Assembly: GCF_900111685.1 (NCBI RefSeq)
Contig: NZ_FOHX01000015.1
Location: forward strand, 185,596 to 249,595
Origin: Nonomuraea wenchangensis
Lineage (GTDB): Bacteria; Actinomycetota; Actinomycetes; Streptosporangiales; Streptosporangiaceae
DNA: 64,000 bases
Direction of reading: 5' to 3'
Shown: in pieces, positions 51,439-60,097 of the stretch
Layout: every line of letters starts with the position of its first letter
How positions within the stretch are numbered: the stretch's first letter is position 1
The notes under the pieces: generated by a model
Seen by the model: only the letters and a program-made list of their open reading frames with translations
The model's database searches: none
What the model was told of the DNA's origin: nothing
Made by a program: the position numbers and the translations under genes

Positions 51439-52665
51439 TTGATCACTTCTACGACCGGCCCGCAGCCGGCCGACTTCGCCGACGTACGGGCCACCAATCT
51501 CGCGGTCGTGCTGCGGTTCGTCCGTGAGCACGCGCCCTGCTCGCGGGCCGACATCGCGGCCTCCACCGGCCTCAACAAGGCGACCGTGTCCAGCCTGGTG
51601 GCCGACCTCATCGACCGCCGCCTGGTCCGCGAGACCGGGCTCACCGAGAACCGCGTCGGCCGCCCCGCCACCATGCTCGTCCTCGACGGCTCCCCCTACG
51701 CCGCCATCGGGGTGGAGATCAACGTCGACCACGTCTCGGCCGTGGCCACCGACCTCGCGGGGGAGCGGCTGCTCACCTGGCGGCGCTCGTTCTCGGCCGG
51801 CGACTCGGTCAACCAGGGGGTGGCGAGCGTCGGCGCGATCGTCCGGCGGGTGATCAACCGCATGGCCAAGGAGGAGCGCCAGGTGCTCGGCCTCGCCGTG
51901 GCGGTGCCGGGGCTGGTCGACGTGCAGGGCACCGTACGCCTGGCGCCCAACCTCGGCTGGCGCGACGCCGACCTCGGCGGCGACCTCGCCAAGGCGCTGC
52001 GCGACCCCGGCTTCCCGATCCAGGTGGACAACGACGCCAACCTCGCCGCCCTGGCCGAGCAGCGCTTCGGCGCGCACGCCGGCGCGGCCGACCTCGTCTA
52101 CCTGACCGGGGAGATCGGCGTCGGCGCGGGCATCATCCTCGACGGCCGGCTGCGCAGGGGCGGCCTCGGCTACAGCGGCGAGATCGGCCACGTCCAGCTC
52201 GACCCCGACGGCCCGCCGTGCCACTGCGGGCGGCGCGGCTGCCTGGAGGCGATGGCCGGCATCGGGTCCGTGCTGCGCGGGATCCCGGCGCCCGCCGAGC
52301 TCCACCCCGCCGAGATCCAGATCGAGATCGAGGAGGTCGTACGGCTGGCCCGCGCGGGCAATGCCGGCACACTCGCCACGCTGTCGGCGGCCGGGCGGAG
52401 CCTGGGCCGGGGCGTGTCCATCCTGGCCAACCTGCTCGATCCCGAGGTGGTCGTGCTCGGCGGCCACTACGTCCCGCTCGCGCCCTGGCTGCTGCCGGCC
52501 GTGCACGCCGAGCTGGGCCACCGGGTGCTCGCCCCCGACGCGGGCGGCTGCCGGGTCGTGGCCTCGACGCTCGGTCAGGACGCCGCCGCGCTGGGGGGCG
52601 CGGCCCGGGTGCTCGACTCCGTCGACTCGGGAAGATTGCCCGGAGGATTGTCGCGAATCCCTTGA
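51439..52665 (+). CDS. ROK-family transcriptional repressor (XylR-like)
   Basis: About 408 residues. The N-terminal winged helix is CSRADIAASTGLNKATVSSL, then VADLIDRRLVRETG. The sugar-kinase-like domain follows, with VDNDANLAALAEQ and the zinc site EIGHVQLDPDG...CHCGRRGCLE. ROK repressors release DNA on binding a sugar. TTG 51439 has GGGG six bases upstream; ATG 51418 and GTG 51340 are also in frame. Its operator lies beside it and again before the GH31 operon, so xylose or a xyloglucan sugar is the expected inducer. Confidence 0.88.
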   Translation: MITSTTGPQPADFADVRATNLAVVLRFVREHAPCSRADIAASTGLNKATVSSLVADLIDRRLVRETGLTENRVGRPATMLVLDGSPYAAIGVEINVDHVSAVATDLAGERLLTWRRSFSAGDSVNQGVASVGAIVRRVINRMAKEERQVLGLAVAVPGLVDVQGTVRLAPNLGWRDADLGGDLAKALRDPGFPIQVDNDANLAALAEQRFGAHAGAADLVYLTGEIGVGAGIILDGRLRRGGLGYSGEIGHVQLDPDGPPCHCGRRGCLEAMAGIGSVLRGIPAPAELHPAEIQIEIEEVVRLARAGNAGTLATLSAAGRSLGRGVSILANLLDPEVVVLGGHYVPLAPWLLPAVHAELGHRVLAPDAGGCRVVASTLGQDAAALGGAARVLDSVDSGRLPGGLSRIP

Positions 52666-52735
52666 CCTTGGTCACGCGGAAGTGCACCCTTCAGTCAACC
52701 CACCGAAATGTCCGCGTAACTTCCCCAGGCCGGTC

Positions 52736-52751
52736 GTCGAAGCGCTTCGAC
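52736..52751. promoter_or_regulatory. Perfect 16-bp palindrome, LacI-type operator
   Basis: GTCGAAGCGCTTCGAC, 13 bp before the GH3 start. The central GAAGCGCTTC fits the GAAnCGnTTC pattern of LacI-family operators, and a LacI gene ends the same operon, so autoregulation is likely. Confidence 0.8.
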
Positions 52752-52764
52752 ACTCTTTCGAGGG

Positions 52765-55536
52765 ATGACCATGCACGAACCCCCCTTCCGAGACCCGTCG
52801 GCCCCCCTGACCGACCGGATCGACGATCTGGCGCGCAGGCTCACGCTCGCGGAGAAGGTCGGTCTGCTCCACCAGTACCAGGCGCCGGTCGAGCGGCTGG
52901 GCCTCGGCCCGTTCCGCACCGGCACCGAGGCGCTGCACGGGCTCGCGTGGCTGGGGCCGGCCACGGTCTTCCCGCAGGCGGTCGGCCTGGCCTCCACCTG
53001 GGACCTCGACCTCGTACGCCGGGTCGGCGAGGCCACCGGCGAGGAGGTCGTGGCCTTCCACCACAAGGACCCGGCCGGGGCCGGGCTCAACGTCTGGGCC
53101 CCGGTGGTCAACCCGCTGCGGGACCCGCGCTGGGGCCGGAACGAGGAAGGCTACTCGGAGGACCCCTGGCTGACCGGCGTCATGGGAGCGGCTTACGCGC
53201 ACGGCCTTCGTGGGAGCGCTCCCGAAAGGCTCAGGACCGCCCCCACGCTCAAGCACTTCCTCGCCTACAACAACGAGACCGACCGCTGCACCACCTCCAG
53301 CGGCCTGCCGCCGCGCGTGCTGCACGAGTACGAGCTGCCCGCCTTCCGCCCGGCCGTCGAGCAGGGCGCGGCCGTGGCCGTCATGCCCTCCTACAACCTG
53401 GTCAACGGCCGGCCCGCGCACCTCAGCCCGCTCATCAACGAGCTCCTGCGCGCCTGGGCGCCGGACGAGCTGCTGGTCGTCAGCGACGCGTACGCCCCCG
53501 GCAACCTCACCGGCATCCAGGGCTTCCACGACACGCCCGCCGAGGCGTACGCGCACGCCGTCAAGGCCGGACTGGACAGCTTCACCCAGGACGACGACCG
53601 CCCCGAGACCACCCTCGCCCACCTGCGCGCCGCCCTCGACCAGGGCCTGCTGGCCGAGTCCGACGTGGACACGGCGGTGCGGCACGTGCTGTCGATCAGG
53701 TTCAGGCTCGGCGAGTTCGACCCGGCCACGCCGTACGACGAGATCACCGACGGCGTGGTCAACTGCCCCGAGCACCAGGCGCTGGCCAGGGAGGCGGCCC
53801 GCCGCTCGATCGTGCTGCTGCGCAACGACGGCCTGCTGCCGCTCTCCGGCCGCCCCCGGATCGCGGTCATCGGGCAGCTCGGCGACACCCTCATGGAGGA
53901 CTGGTACAGCGGCACCCTGCCCTACTCCGTCACCGCCCGCGCCGGGTTGGCCGAGCGCGGCGAGACGGTCTTCTGCGAGGCCGTGGACAGGGTGACGTTC
54001 ACCGCGGAGTCCGGCCCGGTCAGCGCCGACCCCGCAGGGGGGCCGCTCAGCGCCGGAGCGGCGGAGACGGGCGCGTTCGACCTGTTCGACTGGGGCGGAG
54101 GGGCCTACGCCCTGCGCTCGGTCACCACCGGCCGCTACGTCTCCGTCAACGACGGCACCCTCGTCAACGACCAGCCCGGGCCGAACGGGTGGGAGGTGCG
54201 CGAGACGTTCCGCATGGAGGAGCGCCCGCGCGGCACGCTCGCCCTGCGCCACATCTCGACCGGCTGCTACGTCGGCGCCGCCGGCGACGGCGTCCTGCGC
54301 CTGGTGGACGACGCCGACCAGGCCGTCTGGCTGGCCATGGACGTGGTGCGCAGCGGCGTCGAGCAGGCCGCCGCGCTCGCCGCTGCGGCCGACGTGGCGG
54401 TCGTCGTGGTCGGCGACCACCCCCTGGTCAACGGCCGCGAGACCGAGGACCGCCTGACCCTGGCCCTCGCCCCCGCCCAGAACGCCGTGCTCACCGCCGT
54501 GCGCAAGGCCAACCCGCGCACCGTCATGGTCATCACCAGCGGCTACCCGCTCACCTGGACCGACGACGAGGTCCCGGCCGTGCTGTGGTCGGCGCACGGT
54601 GGCCAGGAGTACGGCCACGCCCTGGCCGAGGTGCTGTTCGGCGACGCCGACCCCGAGGGCCGCCTCACCCAGACCTGGTACCGCTCCGAGCAGGAGCTGC
54701 CCGACCTGCTCGACTACGACATCATCGCCTCCGACGCCACCTACCTGTACTTCCGCGGCACCCCGCTGCACCCCTTCGGCCACGGCCTCAGCTACACCAC
54801 CTTCGACTACGCCGACCTGCGCGTGTCCGTCGAGGACGGCACGGTCACGGCGCAGGCGACGGTGACCAACACCGGCGACCGGCCCGGCGTCGAGGTCGTG
54901 CAGTTCTACACCCACCAGCAGCGCTCCCGCGTCAAGCAGCCGCTGCGCCGGCTGCGCGGCTTCGAGAAGGTACGCCTGGAGCCCGGCGAGAGCCGCGCCG
55001 TCACGCTCTCCCTGCCGGTCGCCGAGCTGGCCTTCTGGGACGTCACCCGCGACCGGTTCGTCGTGGAGCGCGCCCCGCACCAGCTCATGGTCGGCCGCAG
55101 CGCCACCGACCTGCGGCTGAGCGCCCGCTTCGAGGTGGACGGCGAGGTCGTCCCGCCCCAGCGGGGCCCGCTGCGCGCCGCCGCCCACGACGAGTACGAC
55201 GCCGTCACGTTCACGGCCGAGACCCGGCAGGCCGGCGACGCCGTACGCGCCGACGCCGAGGGCGCCTGGATCCTGTTCCGCCAGGTGGACCTCACCGGCG
55301 TGCGGAGCTGCGTGGCCACGGCCGGCGGCGCGGAGGGCGGCATGATCACCCTGCGCCGCGGCGACCCGCTCTACGGCCAGGAGCTCGCGACCTTCCCCGT
55401 CCCCCGGACAGACCGGTACGACCACCACGCCATCACCTCCTCCCTTGCGCCCGCCGACGGAGTGCACGATCTTTATGTCGTGTTCGAGAACGACGGCGTG
55501 CGGCTGGTCCGGCTCGACTTCGGAGCCGGGGCTTGA
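52765..55536 (+). CDS. Cytoplasmic GH3 glycosidase with inserted beta-trefoil-like domain
   Basis: 923 residues without signal peptide. The architecture repeats that of the secreted GH3 at 36069: RNEEGYSEDPWLTG, KHFLAYNNETDR, nucleophile Asp in VVSDAYA (about 241), an inserted segment near 410-530 (FDLFDWGGGAYALRSVTTGR, YVSVNDG) with trefoil-like repeats, a fibronectin-type domain (VVQFYTHQQRSR) and a C-terminal beta domain. It should act on imported oligosaccharides. ATG 52771 has a better-spaced GAGGG than ATG 52765. The promoter has a LacI-type palindrome. Confidence 0.88.
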   Translation: MTMHEPPFRDPSAPLTDRIDDLARRLTLAEKVGLLHQYQAPVERLGLGPFRTGTEALHGLAWLGPATVFPQAVGLASTWDLDLVRRVGEATGEEVVAFHHKDPAGAGLNVWAPVVNPLRDPRWGRNEEGYSEDPWLTGVMGAAYAHGLRGSAPERLRTAPTLKHFLAYNNETDRCTTSSGLPPRVLHEYELPAFRPAVEQGAAVAVMPSYNLVNGRPAHLSPLINELLRAWAPDELLVVSDAYAPGNLTGIQGFHDTPAEAYAHAVKAGLDSFTQDDDRPETTLAHLRAALDQGLLAESDVDTAVRHVLSIRFRLGEFDPATPYDEITDGVVNCPEHQALAREAARRSIVLLRNDGLLPLSGRPRIAVIGQLGDTLMEDWYSGTLPYSVTARAGLAERGETVFCEAVDRVTFTAESGPVSADPAGGPLSAGAAETGAFDLFDWGGGAYALRSVTTGRYVSVNDGTLVNDQPGPNGWEVRETFRMEERPRGTLALRHISTGCYVGAAGDGVLRLVDDADQAVWLAMDVVRSGVEQAAALAAAADVAVVVVGDHPLVNGRETEDRLTLALAPAQNAVLTAVRKANPRTVMVITSGYPLTWTDDEVPAVLWSAHGGQEYGHALAEVLFGDADPEGRLTQTWYRSEQELPDLLDYDIIASDATYLYFRGTPLHPFGHGLSYTTFDYADLRVSVEDGTVTAQATVTNTGDRPGVEVVQFYTHQQRSRVKQPLRRLRGFEKVRLEPGESRAVTLSLPVAELAFWDVTRDRFVVERAPHQLMVGRSATDLRLSARFEVDGEVVPPQRGPLRAAAHDEYDAVTFTAETRQAGDAVRADAEGAWILFRQVDLTGVRSCVATAGGAEGGMITLRRGDPLYGQELATFPVPRTDRYDHHAITSSLAPADGVHDLYVVFENDGVRLVRLDFGAGA
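53212..53223. promoter_or_regulatory. CebR-like palindrome inside the GH3 gene
   Basis: GGGAGCGCTCCC is a perfect 12-bp palindrome preceded by T, and matches the core of the TGGGAGCGCTCCCA box bound by the cellobiose repressor CebR in Streptomyces. It lies about 450 bp inside the GH3 coding region. It may be a roadblock site or chance. Confidence 0.4.
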
Positions 55537-56537
55537 GCCGGCGCACCGTCACCATCTCCGAGGTCGCCAAACACGCGGGCGTGGCGGTGAGCACGGTGTC
55601 GTACGTGCTCAGCGGCAAACGCACGATCTCGGCCGACACCCGGCGGCGGGTGCTCGACAGCATCAACGCGCTCGGCTACCACCCCAACGCCGGCGCCCGC
55701 GCGCTGGCCAGCAAACGGTCCAACGTGATCGCCCTGGTGCTGCCGCTGCGGGCCGGCATGCACGTGCCGGTGCTGATGCGCTTCGCCAGCGCGGTCGTCA
55801 CCGCCGCCCGCCGCTTCGACCACGACGTGCTGCTGCTGACCGCCGACGAGGGCACGGCCGGCATCCGCCGGGTGGCGGCGAGCGCGCTGGTGGACGCGCT
55901 GGTCCTCATGGACGTCGAGCTGGACGACCGTCGTGTCCCGCTGCTGCGCGAGCTGGCCGAGCCGAGCGTGCTCATCGGCTTCCCCGCCCGCCCGGCCGGG
56001 CTGACCTGCGTGGACCTCGACTTCCACGCGGCCGGCGCGCGCTGCGCCGAGCACCTGGCCGAACGCGGCCACCAGGAGATCGCGCTGCTCGGCGCGCCCT
56101 CGGTGGTCTACGACCGGGGCACCGGCTTCGCCACCCGCACCCGCGACGGCTTCGCGGCCGCGGTGGCCGACCTCGGGCTGAAGGGCGTGGCGCTGCCCTG
56201 TGAGGAGACCTTCGACGAGGTCTACGAGACCGTACGCGACCTGCTGCTCGACCACCCCGGCCTGTCCGGCGTGGTCGTGCACAACGAGGCCGCGGTCAGC
56301 CACGTGCTGGCCGCGCTGCGCCAGCTCGGCCGCCGGGTGCCGCAGGACATGGCGGTCGTCGCGATCTGCCCGGAGGACGTGGCCGAGCGGGCGAGCCCGC
56401 CGCTGACCTCGGTGCTGATCCCGGCCGAGGAGGTGGGCCGGGAGGCGGTGCGGCTGGTCATGGACAAGCTGGAGGGCCGCGTGGTCCCCGACTCGACGCT
56501 GCTGGCCCCGTTGCTGGCCGTACGTAGCAGCACCTGA
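55533..56537 (+). CDS. LacI-family transcriptional repressor
   Basis: 334 residues. The HTH is TISEVAKHAGVAVSTVSYVL, with hinge helix NAGARALASKRS, followed by a periplasmic-binding-protein-like sugar domain (CAEHLAERGHQEIALLG; ATRTRDGFAAAV). The TTG start overlaps the GH3 stop (TTGA) and has GGAG upstream, so it is cotranscribed with GH3. The palindrome at 52736 is its likely site. The inducer is probably a glucoside or xyloside. Confidence 0.92.
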   Translation: MSRRTVTISEVAKHAGVAVSTVSYVLSGKRTISADTRRRVLDSINALGYHPNAGARALASKRSNVIALVLPLRAGMHVPVLMRFASAVVTAARRFDHDVLLLTADEGTAGIRRVAASALVDALVLMDVELDDRRVPLLRELAEPSVLIGFPARPAGLTCVDLDFHAAGARCAEHLAERGHQEIALLGAPSVVYDRGTGFATRTRDGFAAAVADLGLKGVALPCEETFDEVYETVRDLLLDHPGLSGVVVHNEAAVSHVLAALRQLGRRVPQDMAVVAICPEDVAERASPPLTSVLIPAEEVGREAVRLVMDKLEGRVVPDSTLLAPLLAVRSST

Positions 56538-56680
56538 CGCGGGGCGTTCAGCCTCCGGTCAAGGCTGCCCGATATCTCGCCATATGGCGTTGGCTGTCGC
56601 CTGCCGCTGGGGAAGTCGGCTGTGGCGGGCCGCCGTCGTCCTCCCGAGGGGAGGGCCGGCCGCGGCGGGAGGGGAAAGCC

Positions 56681-57115
56681 ATGACCACGTCAGTGCAGCC
56701 GGCCGGCGGCGGCGGGCAGATGAGCGGCGGCAAGTCGTCCTCGTCGGGCCTGGCCGACGTCATCGACACGATTCTCGACAAGGGTCTCGTGATCGACGCG
56801 TACGTCCGGGTCTCCCTTGTGGGCATCGAGATCCTGACCATCGACGCCCGGGTCGTCATCGCCAGCGTCGACACCTATCTCCGCTTCGCCGAGGCCGTGA
56901 ACCGGCTCGACCTGACGAAGACCGAGAAGGGCCTGCCGGAGGCGGTCGCCCAGGTCACGGGCGGGCAGTCCGCCGAGGCCGGCCCCGCCGACGAGCACAA
57001 GGAAGTGATCCAGGGCGTGCTGGAGTCGGCCCGCGAGGAGCCCGCCGACCCCGCCGTCCAGGCGGCGAAGCAACAGGAGCGGCAGTCGGAGACCCGCGTC
57101 GAGCGAGAGGACTGA
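56681..57115 (+). CDS. gvpA: Gas vesicle structural protein GvpA, with long C-terminal tail
   Basis: 144 residues. The GvpA core is SSGLADVIDTILDKGLVIDA, then YVRVSLVGIEILTIDARVVIASVDTYL (cut: VRVSLVGIEILTID), residues about 21-68. It forms the ribbed protein shell in other organisms. A charged, Glu/Ala-rich tail of about 75 residues follows, a form I recall from Streptomyces. ATG 56681 has GGGAGGGGAAAGCC. The 143-bp gap after the LacI gene should hold the promoter, but no clear boxes are seen. Confidence 0.92.
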   Translation: MTTSVQPAGGGGQMSGGKSSSSGLADVIDTILDKGLVIDAYVRVSLVGIEILTIDARVVIASVDTYLRFAEAVNRLDLTKTEKGLPEAVAQVTGGQSAEAGPADEHKEVIQGVLESAREEPADPAVQAAKQQERQSETRVERED

Positions 57116-57122
57116 CAGGGAA

Positions 57123-57923
57123 ATGTCACGACCGGCCAAGGCGCGGGGCGCGCCCGAGCAGGACACCGAGGTCACCCTCGGCGTGTACGTCTACGGCATC
57201 GTGCCCGCGGGCACGAAGGTGCCGCCGGACGAGCACGGCCTCGGCGACCCGGCCGGCGAGGTGCGCCTCATCCGCCACGGCGACATCGGCGCCCTCGTCA
57301 GCGAGGTGGACGTCGACCAGCCGATCGGCCGGCCCGGCGACTTCCTCGCCCACGAGCGGCTGCTCGACGCCGTCTCCCGCAAGGGCGCGGTGCTGCCGTT
57401 CCGCTTCGGCTCGGTGCTCACGAACGAGGACGCCGTCGCAGAGGAGCTGCTCGCGCCGCACCACGACGACTTCCTCGCCGCGCTCCAGGAGCTGGAGGGC
57501 TGCGCCGAGTACATCGTCAAGGGCCGCTACGTCGAGGACGCCCTCATGAGCGAGATCCTCGCCGAGAACCCGGAGGCGGCGAGCCTGCGCGAGGCCATCC
57601 GCGGCACCTCCGAGGACGCCACCAGGAACGAGCGCATCCGGCTCGGCGAGATCATCGCGGGCAGCGTCGAGGCCAAGCGCGACCTGGACACGAGCACCCT
57701 GCTCGACGCCCTGGAGGGCTGCTACGCGCAGGCGGTCATCAGGGAGCCGTCACACGAGCAGGACGCGGTCAACCTCGCCCTGCTCATGCGCACCGGCGAG
57801 CAGGAGACCCTGGAGCAGCGGCTCGGCGAGTTCGCCGAGCGCTGGGCCGGGCGGGTGAACGTGCGGCTGCTCGGGCCGCTGGCGCCGTACGACTTCGTCG
57901 TCGCGCAGGCGGCGGAGGAGTGA
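57123..57923 (+). CDS. gvpF: Gas vesicle protein GvpF/L family
   Basis: 266 residues. The family begins GVYVYGIVPAG and includes LPFRFGSVLTNEDAVAEELL and the end LLGPLAPYDFV. GvpF is thought to bind GvpA and seed assembly. It starts seven bases after gvpA. Confidence 0.92.
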   Translation: MSRPAKARGAPEQDTEVTLGVYVYGIVPAGTKVPPDEHGLGDPAGEVRLIRHGDIGALVSEVDVDQPIGRPGDFLAHERLLDAVSRKGAVLPFRFGSVLTNEDAVAEELLAPHHDDFLAALQELEGCAEYIVKGRYVEDALMSEILAENPEAASLREAIRGTSEDATRNERIRLGEIIAGSVEAKRDLDTSTLLDALEGCYAQAVIREPSHEQDAVNLALLMRTGEQETLEQRLGEFAERWAGRVNVRLLGPLAPYDFVVAQAAEE

Positions 57924-57926
57924 GAC

Positions 57927-58151
57927 GTGAATCTGTTCGTCGAGCTGCTCCTCCTGCCGATCGCGCCGGTGCGGTTCGTGATCAAGCTCGGCGAGGTCAT
58001 CCAGGACCAGGCGGAGCAGCAGATGAGGAGCCCCGTCGCGATCCGGCGGCAGTTGGAGGAGATCGACGCGGCCCTGGAGGCCGGGCAGATCTCGGAGGAG
58101 GAGCACGACGAGGCCGTGACCCTCGTGCTCCGCAGAGCCACTGGAAGGTGA
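57927..58151 (+). CDS. gvpG: Gas vesicle protein GvpG
   Basis: 74 residues: a hydrophobic N-terminus LFVELLLLPIAPVRFVIKLG, then a charged helix (IRRQLEEIDAALEAGQISEEEHD cut: IRRQLEEIDAALEAG). GTG 57927, with GGAGGAG just upstream overlapping the gvpF end. It is an accessory assembly protein in gas vesicle clusters. Confidence 0.9.
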   Translation: MNLFVELLLLPIAPVRFVIKLGEVIQDQAEQQMRSPVAIRRQLEEIDAALEAGQISEEEHDEAVTLVLRRATGR

Positions 58152-58153
58152 CC

Positions 58154-58453
58154 ATGCCCGACATCGATGAGCAGCGGGCCGCGGGCACGCTGAGCGCGGC
58201 CACGGCCGGCGAGGCGGCGCTGCGCCTCATCGCCGACCTCACGACCAAGGAGACCGAGGGGGTGACCGCGGTCACCCCGGCCCAGGACGGCTGGATCGTC
58301 AGCGTGGAGGTCGTCGAGGACCGCCGGATCCCCTCCACCGGCGACATCCTCGCGCTCTACCAGGTCGAGATCGACGAGGAGGGGAACTTGCTGGCATACA
58401 AGAGGCTGCGCCGCTACCGGCGAGGCAGCAGCGACAACGGGGAGAACGCATGA
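58154..58453 (+). CDS. gvpO: Gas vesicle protein GvpO
   Basis: 99 residues. The conserved part is GVTAVTPAQDGWIVSVEVVE, then RRIPSTGDILALYQVEIDEEG (cut: RIPSTGDILALYQVE), ending in a basic stretch YKRLRRYRRG. ATG 58154 follows GGAAGG. GvpO is required for gas vesicle formation in haloarchaea and accompanies gvp genes in actinomycetes. Confidence 0.9.
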   Translation: MPDIDEQRAAGTLSAATAGEAALRLIADLTTKETEGVTAVTPAQDGWIVSVEVVEDRRIPSTGDILALYQVEIDEEGNLLAYKRLRRYRRGSSDNGENA

Positions 58454-58466
58454 GCGCGGGCGTGAC

Positions 58467-58805
58467 GTGGACACGGTAGCGAACCGCGGGCCGGTCGCCC
58501 GCCCCTCGTACGGGCCGGCCTCGTCCGGCCACGAGGCGGCCAACCTGGGCGACATCCTGGAGCGGGTGCTCGACCGGGGCATCGTCATCGCCGGCGACAT
58601 CCGGGTCAACCTGCTCGACATCGAGCTGCTGACGATCAAGCTGCGGCTGGTCATCGCCTCCGTGGACACCGCGAGGGAGCTCGGCATCGACTGGTGGAAG
58701 CACGATCCCTTCCTGACCGGCAGGGACCGGGAGCTGGTCGACGAGAACCGCCGGCTGCGCCGCCGCCTCGCGGCCATCGAGGACCGGACGGCGATCGATG
58801 AGTGA
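58467..58805 (+). CDS. gvpJ: Gas vesicle protein GvpJ
   Basis: 112 residues with a GvpA-like core, LGDILERVLDRGIVIAGDIR, then VNLLDIELLTIKLRLVIASVD, followed by the GIDWWKHDPFL signature of GvpJ and a charged tail. GTG 58467 is the only reasonable start, since an upstream frame from 58450 stops at once. It is a minor shell or cap component. Confidence 0.9.
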   Translation: MDTVANRGPVARPSYGPASSGHEAANLGDILERVLDRGIVIAGDIRVNLLDIELLTIKLRLVIASVDTARELGIDWWKHDPFLTGRDRELVDENRRLRRRLAAIEDRTAIDE

Positions 58806-59574
58806 CACGGGGACCTACCTGTACGCGGTCGCCCGCGACGAGGTGGCCGCCTGCCCGCCGGGTGTGGCGGACGCCGACGTGCGCACGATCGTGCGCGGCG
58901 GGCTGGTCGCGTACGTGAGCAGCGTGCCCATGGAACGCTTCGGCGAGGAGCCGCTGCGCCGCTCGCTGGAGGACATGGACTGGCTGGCCGGCACCGCCCG
59001 CGCCCACCACCGCGTGGTGGACGCCGTCGCCGCGGCCACCGCAACCGCGCCCGTGCGGCTGGTCACCGTCTACGACGGCGACGAGCAGGTGAGCGACCTG
59101 CTGGAGCGCCGGGCCGGTGACTTCGCCGAGGTGCTGGCGCAGGTCACCGGGCGCAGGGAATGGGGGGTCAAGGCGTTCGTCGACCCCGCGTCGGAGGAGC
59201 GGCCGGACGAGCGGTCCGGCCGGGACGGCTGCGAGCAGGCGGGCAAGCCGGGCAAGCCGGGCACCGCCTACCTCCAGCGGCGGCGGGCGAACCTGCGCGG
59301 GCGCGAGCAGAACAGGCGGCAGGCGCTGGCGCGGGCCGAGCACATCCACGCCGCGCTCGCCACGGTCGCCGTCGCCAGCCGCCGGCACCGCCCGCAGGAT
59401 CCGCGCCTGTCGGGGCGGGCGGACTGGATGCTGCTCAACGGGGCCTATCTGGTGGACGAGGGCCGGGTGGCGGAGTTCGCCGGCCTGGCGGAGGAGCTGG
59501 GCGGCGGAGGGATCGAGGTGACGGTGACGGGGCCGTGGGCGCCGTACTCGTTCACGGTGATGGAGACCCGGTGA
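58798..59574 (+). CDS. gvpL: Gas vesicle protein GvpL/F family
   Basis: 258 residues, the second GvpF/L paralogue: TYLYAVARDEVAACPPGV at the start, WGVKAFVDP in the middle and GPWAPYSFTVMETR at the end. The insert of Glu/Arg/Lys-Pro-Gly residues (about 125-160) is variable among members. It overlaps gvpJ by 8 bp. Confidence 0.9.
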   Translation: MSDTGTYLYAVARDEVAACPPGVADADVRTIVRGGLVAYVSSVPMERFGEEPLRRSLEDMDWLAGTARAHHRVVDAVAAATATAPVRLVTVYDGDEQVSDLLERRAGDFAEVLAQVTGRREWGVKAFVDPASEERPDERSGRDGCEQAGKPGKPGTAYLQRRRANLRGREQNRRQALARAEHIHAALATVAVASRRHRPQDPRLSGRADWMLLNGAYLVDEGRVAEFAGLAEELGGGGIEVTVTGPWAPYSFTVMETR

Positions 59575-59789
59575 CGGACTGGCCGGCGCGGGGGGTGTCC
59601 GCCGACGAGATCATCCTGAGCGACCGGCTGCCGGCCGAGCGGGTCTCGCTCGTGGACCTGCTGGACCGGCTGCTCGCCGGCGGGGTCGTCCTGAGCGGCG
59701 ACATCATCCTGTCCATCGCGGACATCGACCTGGTGTGCATCTCGCTGCGGACGGTCCTCGCCTCCGCCGACACCCTGGAGGACGCGTGA
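59571..59789 (+). CDS. gvpS: Small GvpA-like gas vesicle protein (GvpS/GvpM type)
   Basis: 72 residues, the third GvpA-like protein of the cluster: VSLVDLLDRLLAGGVVLSGD, then IILSIADIDLVCISLRTVLASAD. GTG 59571 overlaps the gvpL stop (GTGA). By order in actinomycete clusters it corresponds to GvpS; similarity alone would also allow GvpM. Confidence 0.85.
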   Translation: MTDWPARGVSADEIILSDRLPAERVSLVDLLDRLLAGGVVLSGDIILSIADIDLVCISLRTVLASADTLEDA

Positions 59790-60076
59790 GCGAGGAGGGC
59801 GCCCGCTGGCGCATCGCCGCCGACCCGGACACGGTCCAGCGTGACCTGTCCCGCCTGGTCCTCACCATCGTCGAGCTGGTGCGCCAGCTCGTCGAGCGCC
59901 AGTGCGTACGCAGGATGGACGCGGGCAACCTGACCGACGAGCAGGTGGAGGCCCTGGGGGTGACGCTGATGCGCCTGGAGGAGGCCATGGGGGACCTGTG
60001 CGAGCGCTTCGAGCTGACCCCGGCCGACCTCAACCTCGACCTCGGCCCGCTCGGCACCCTCCTGCCGACCGAGTGA
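59786..60076 (+). CDS. gvpK: Gas vesicle protein GvpK
   Basis: 96 residues: DTVQRDLSRLVLTIVELVRQ, LVERQCVRRMDAGNLTDEQV and GLPL-like end LNLDLGPLGTLLPTE. GvpK is a conserved accessory protein. GTG 59786 overlaps the previous stop, and it is the last gvp gene. GvpN, the AAA ATPase of many clusters, is not present, as is usual in actinomycetes. Confidence 0.92.
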   Translation: MSEEGARWRIAADPDTVQRDLSRLVLTIVELVRQLVERQCVRRMDAGNLTDEQVEALGVTLMRLEEAMGDLCERFELTPADLNLDLGPLGTLLPTE

Positions 60077-60097
60077 CCTCCGCACGAGTGGTACGAA

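Noticed and set aside
52218..56537. A 1,439-codon open frame over the GH3 and LacI genes
   Set aside because: Only its last part is real (LacI, from TTG 55533). The rest is an Arg/Pro/Ala-rich shadow of GH3 caused by high GC at third positions.
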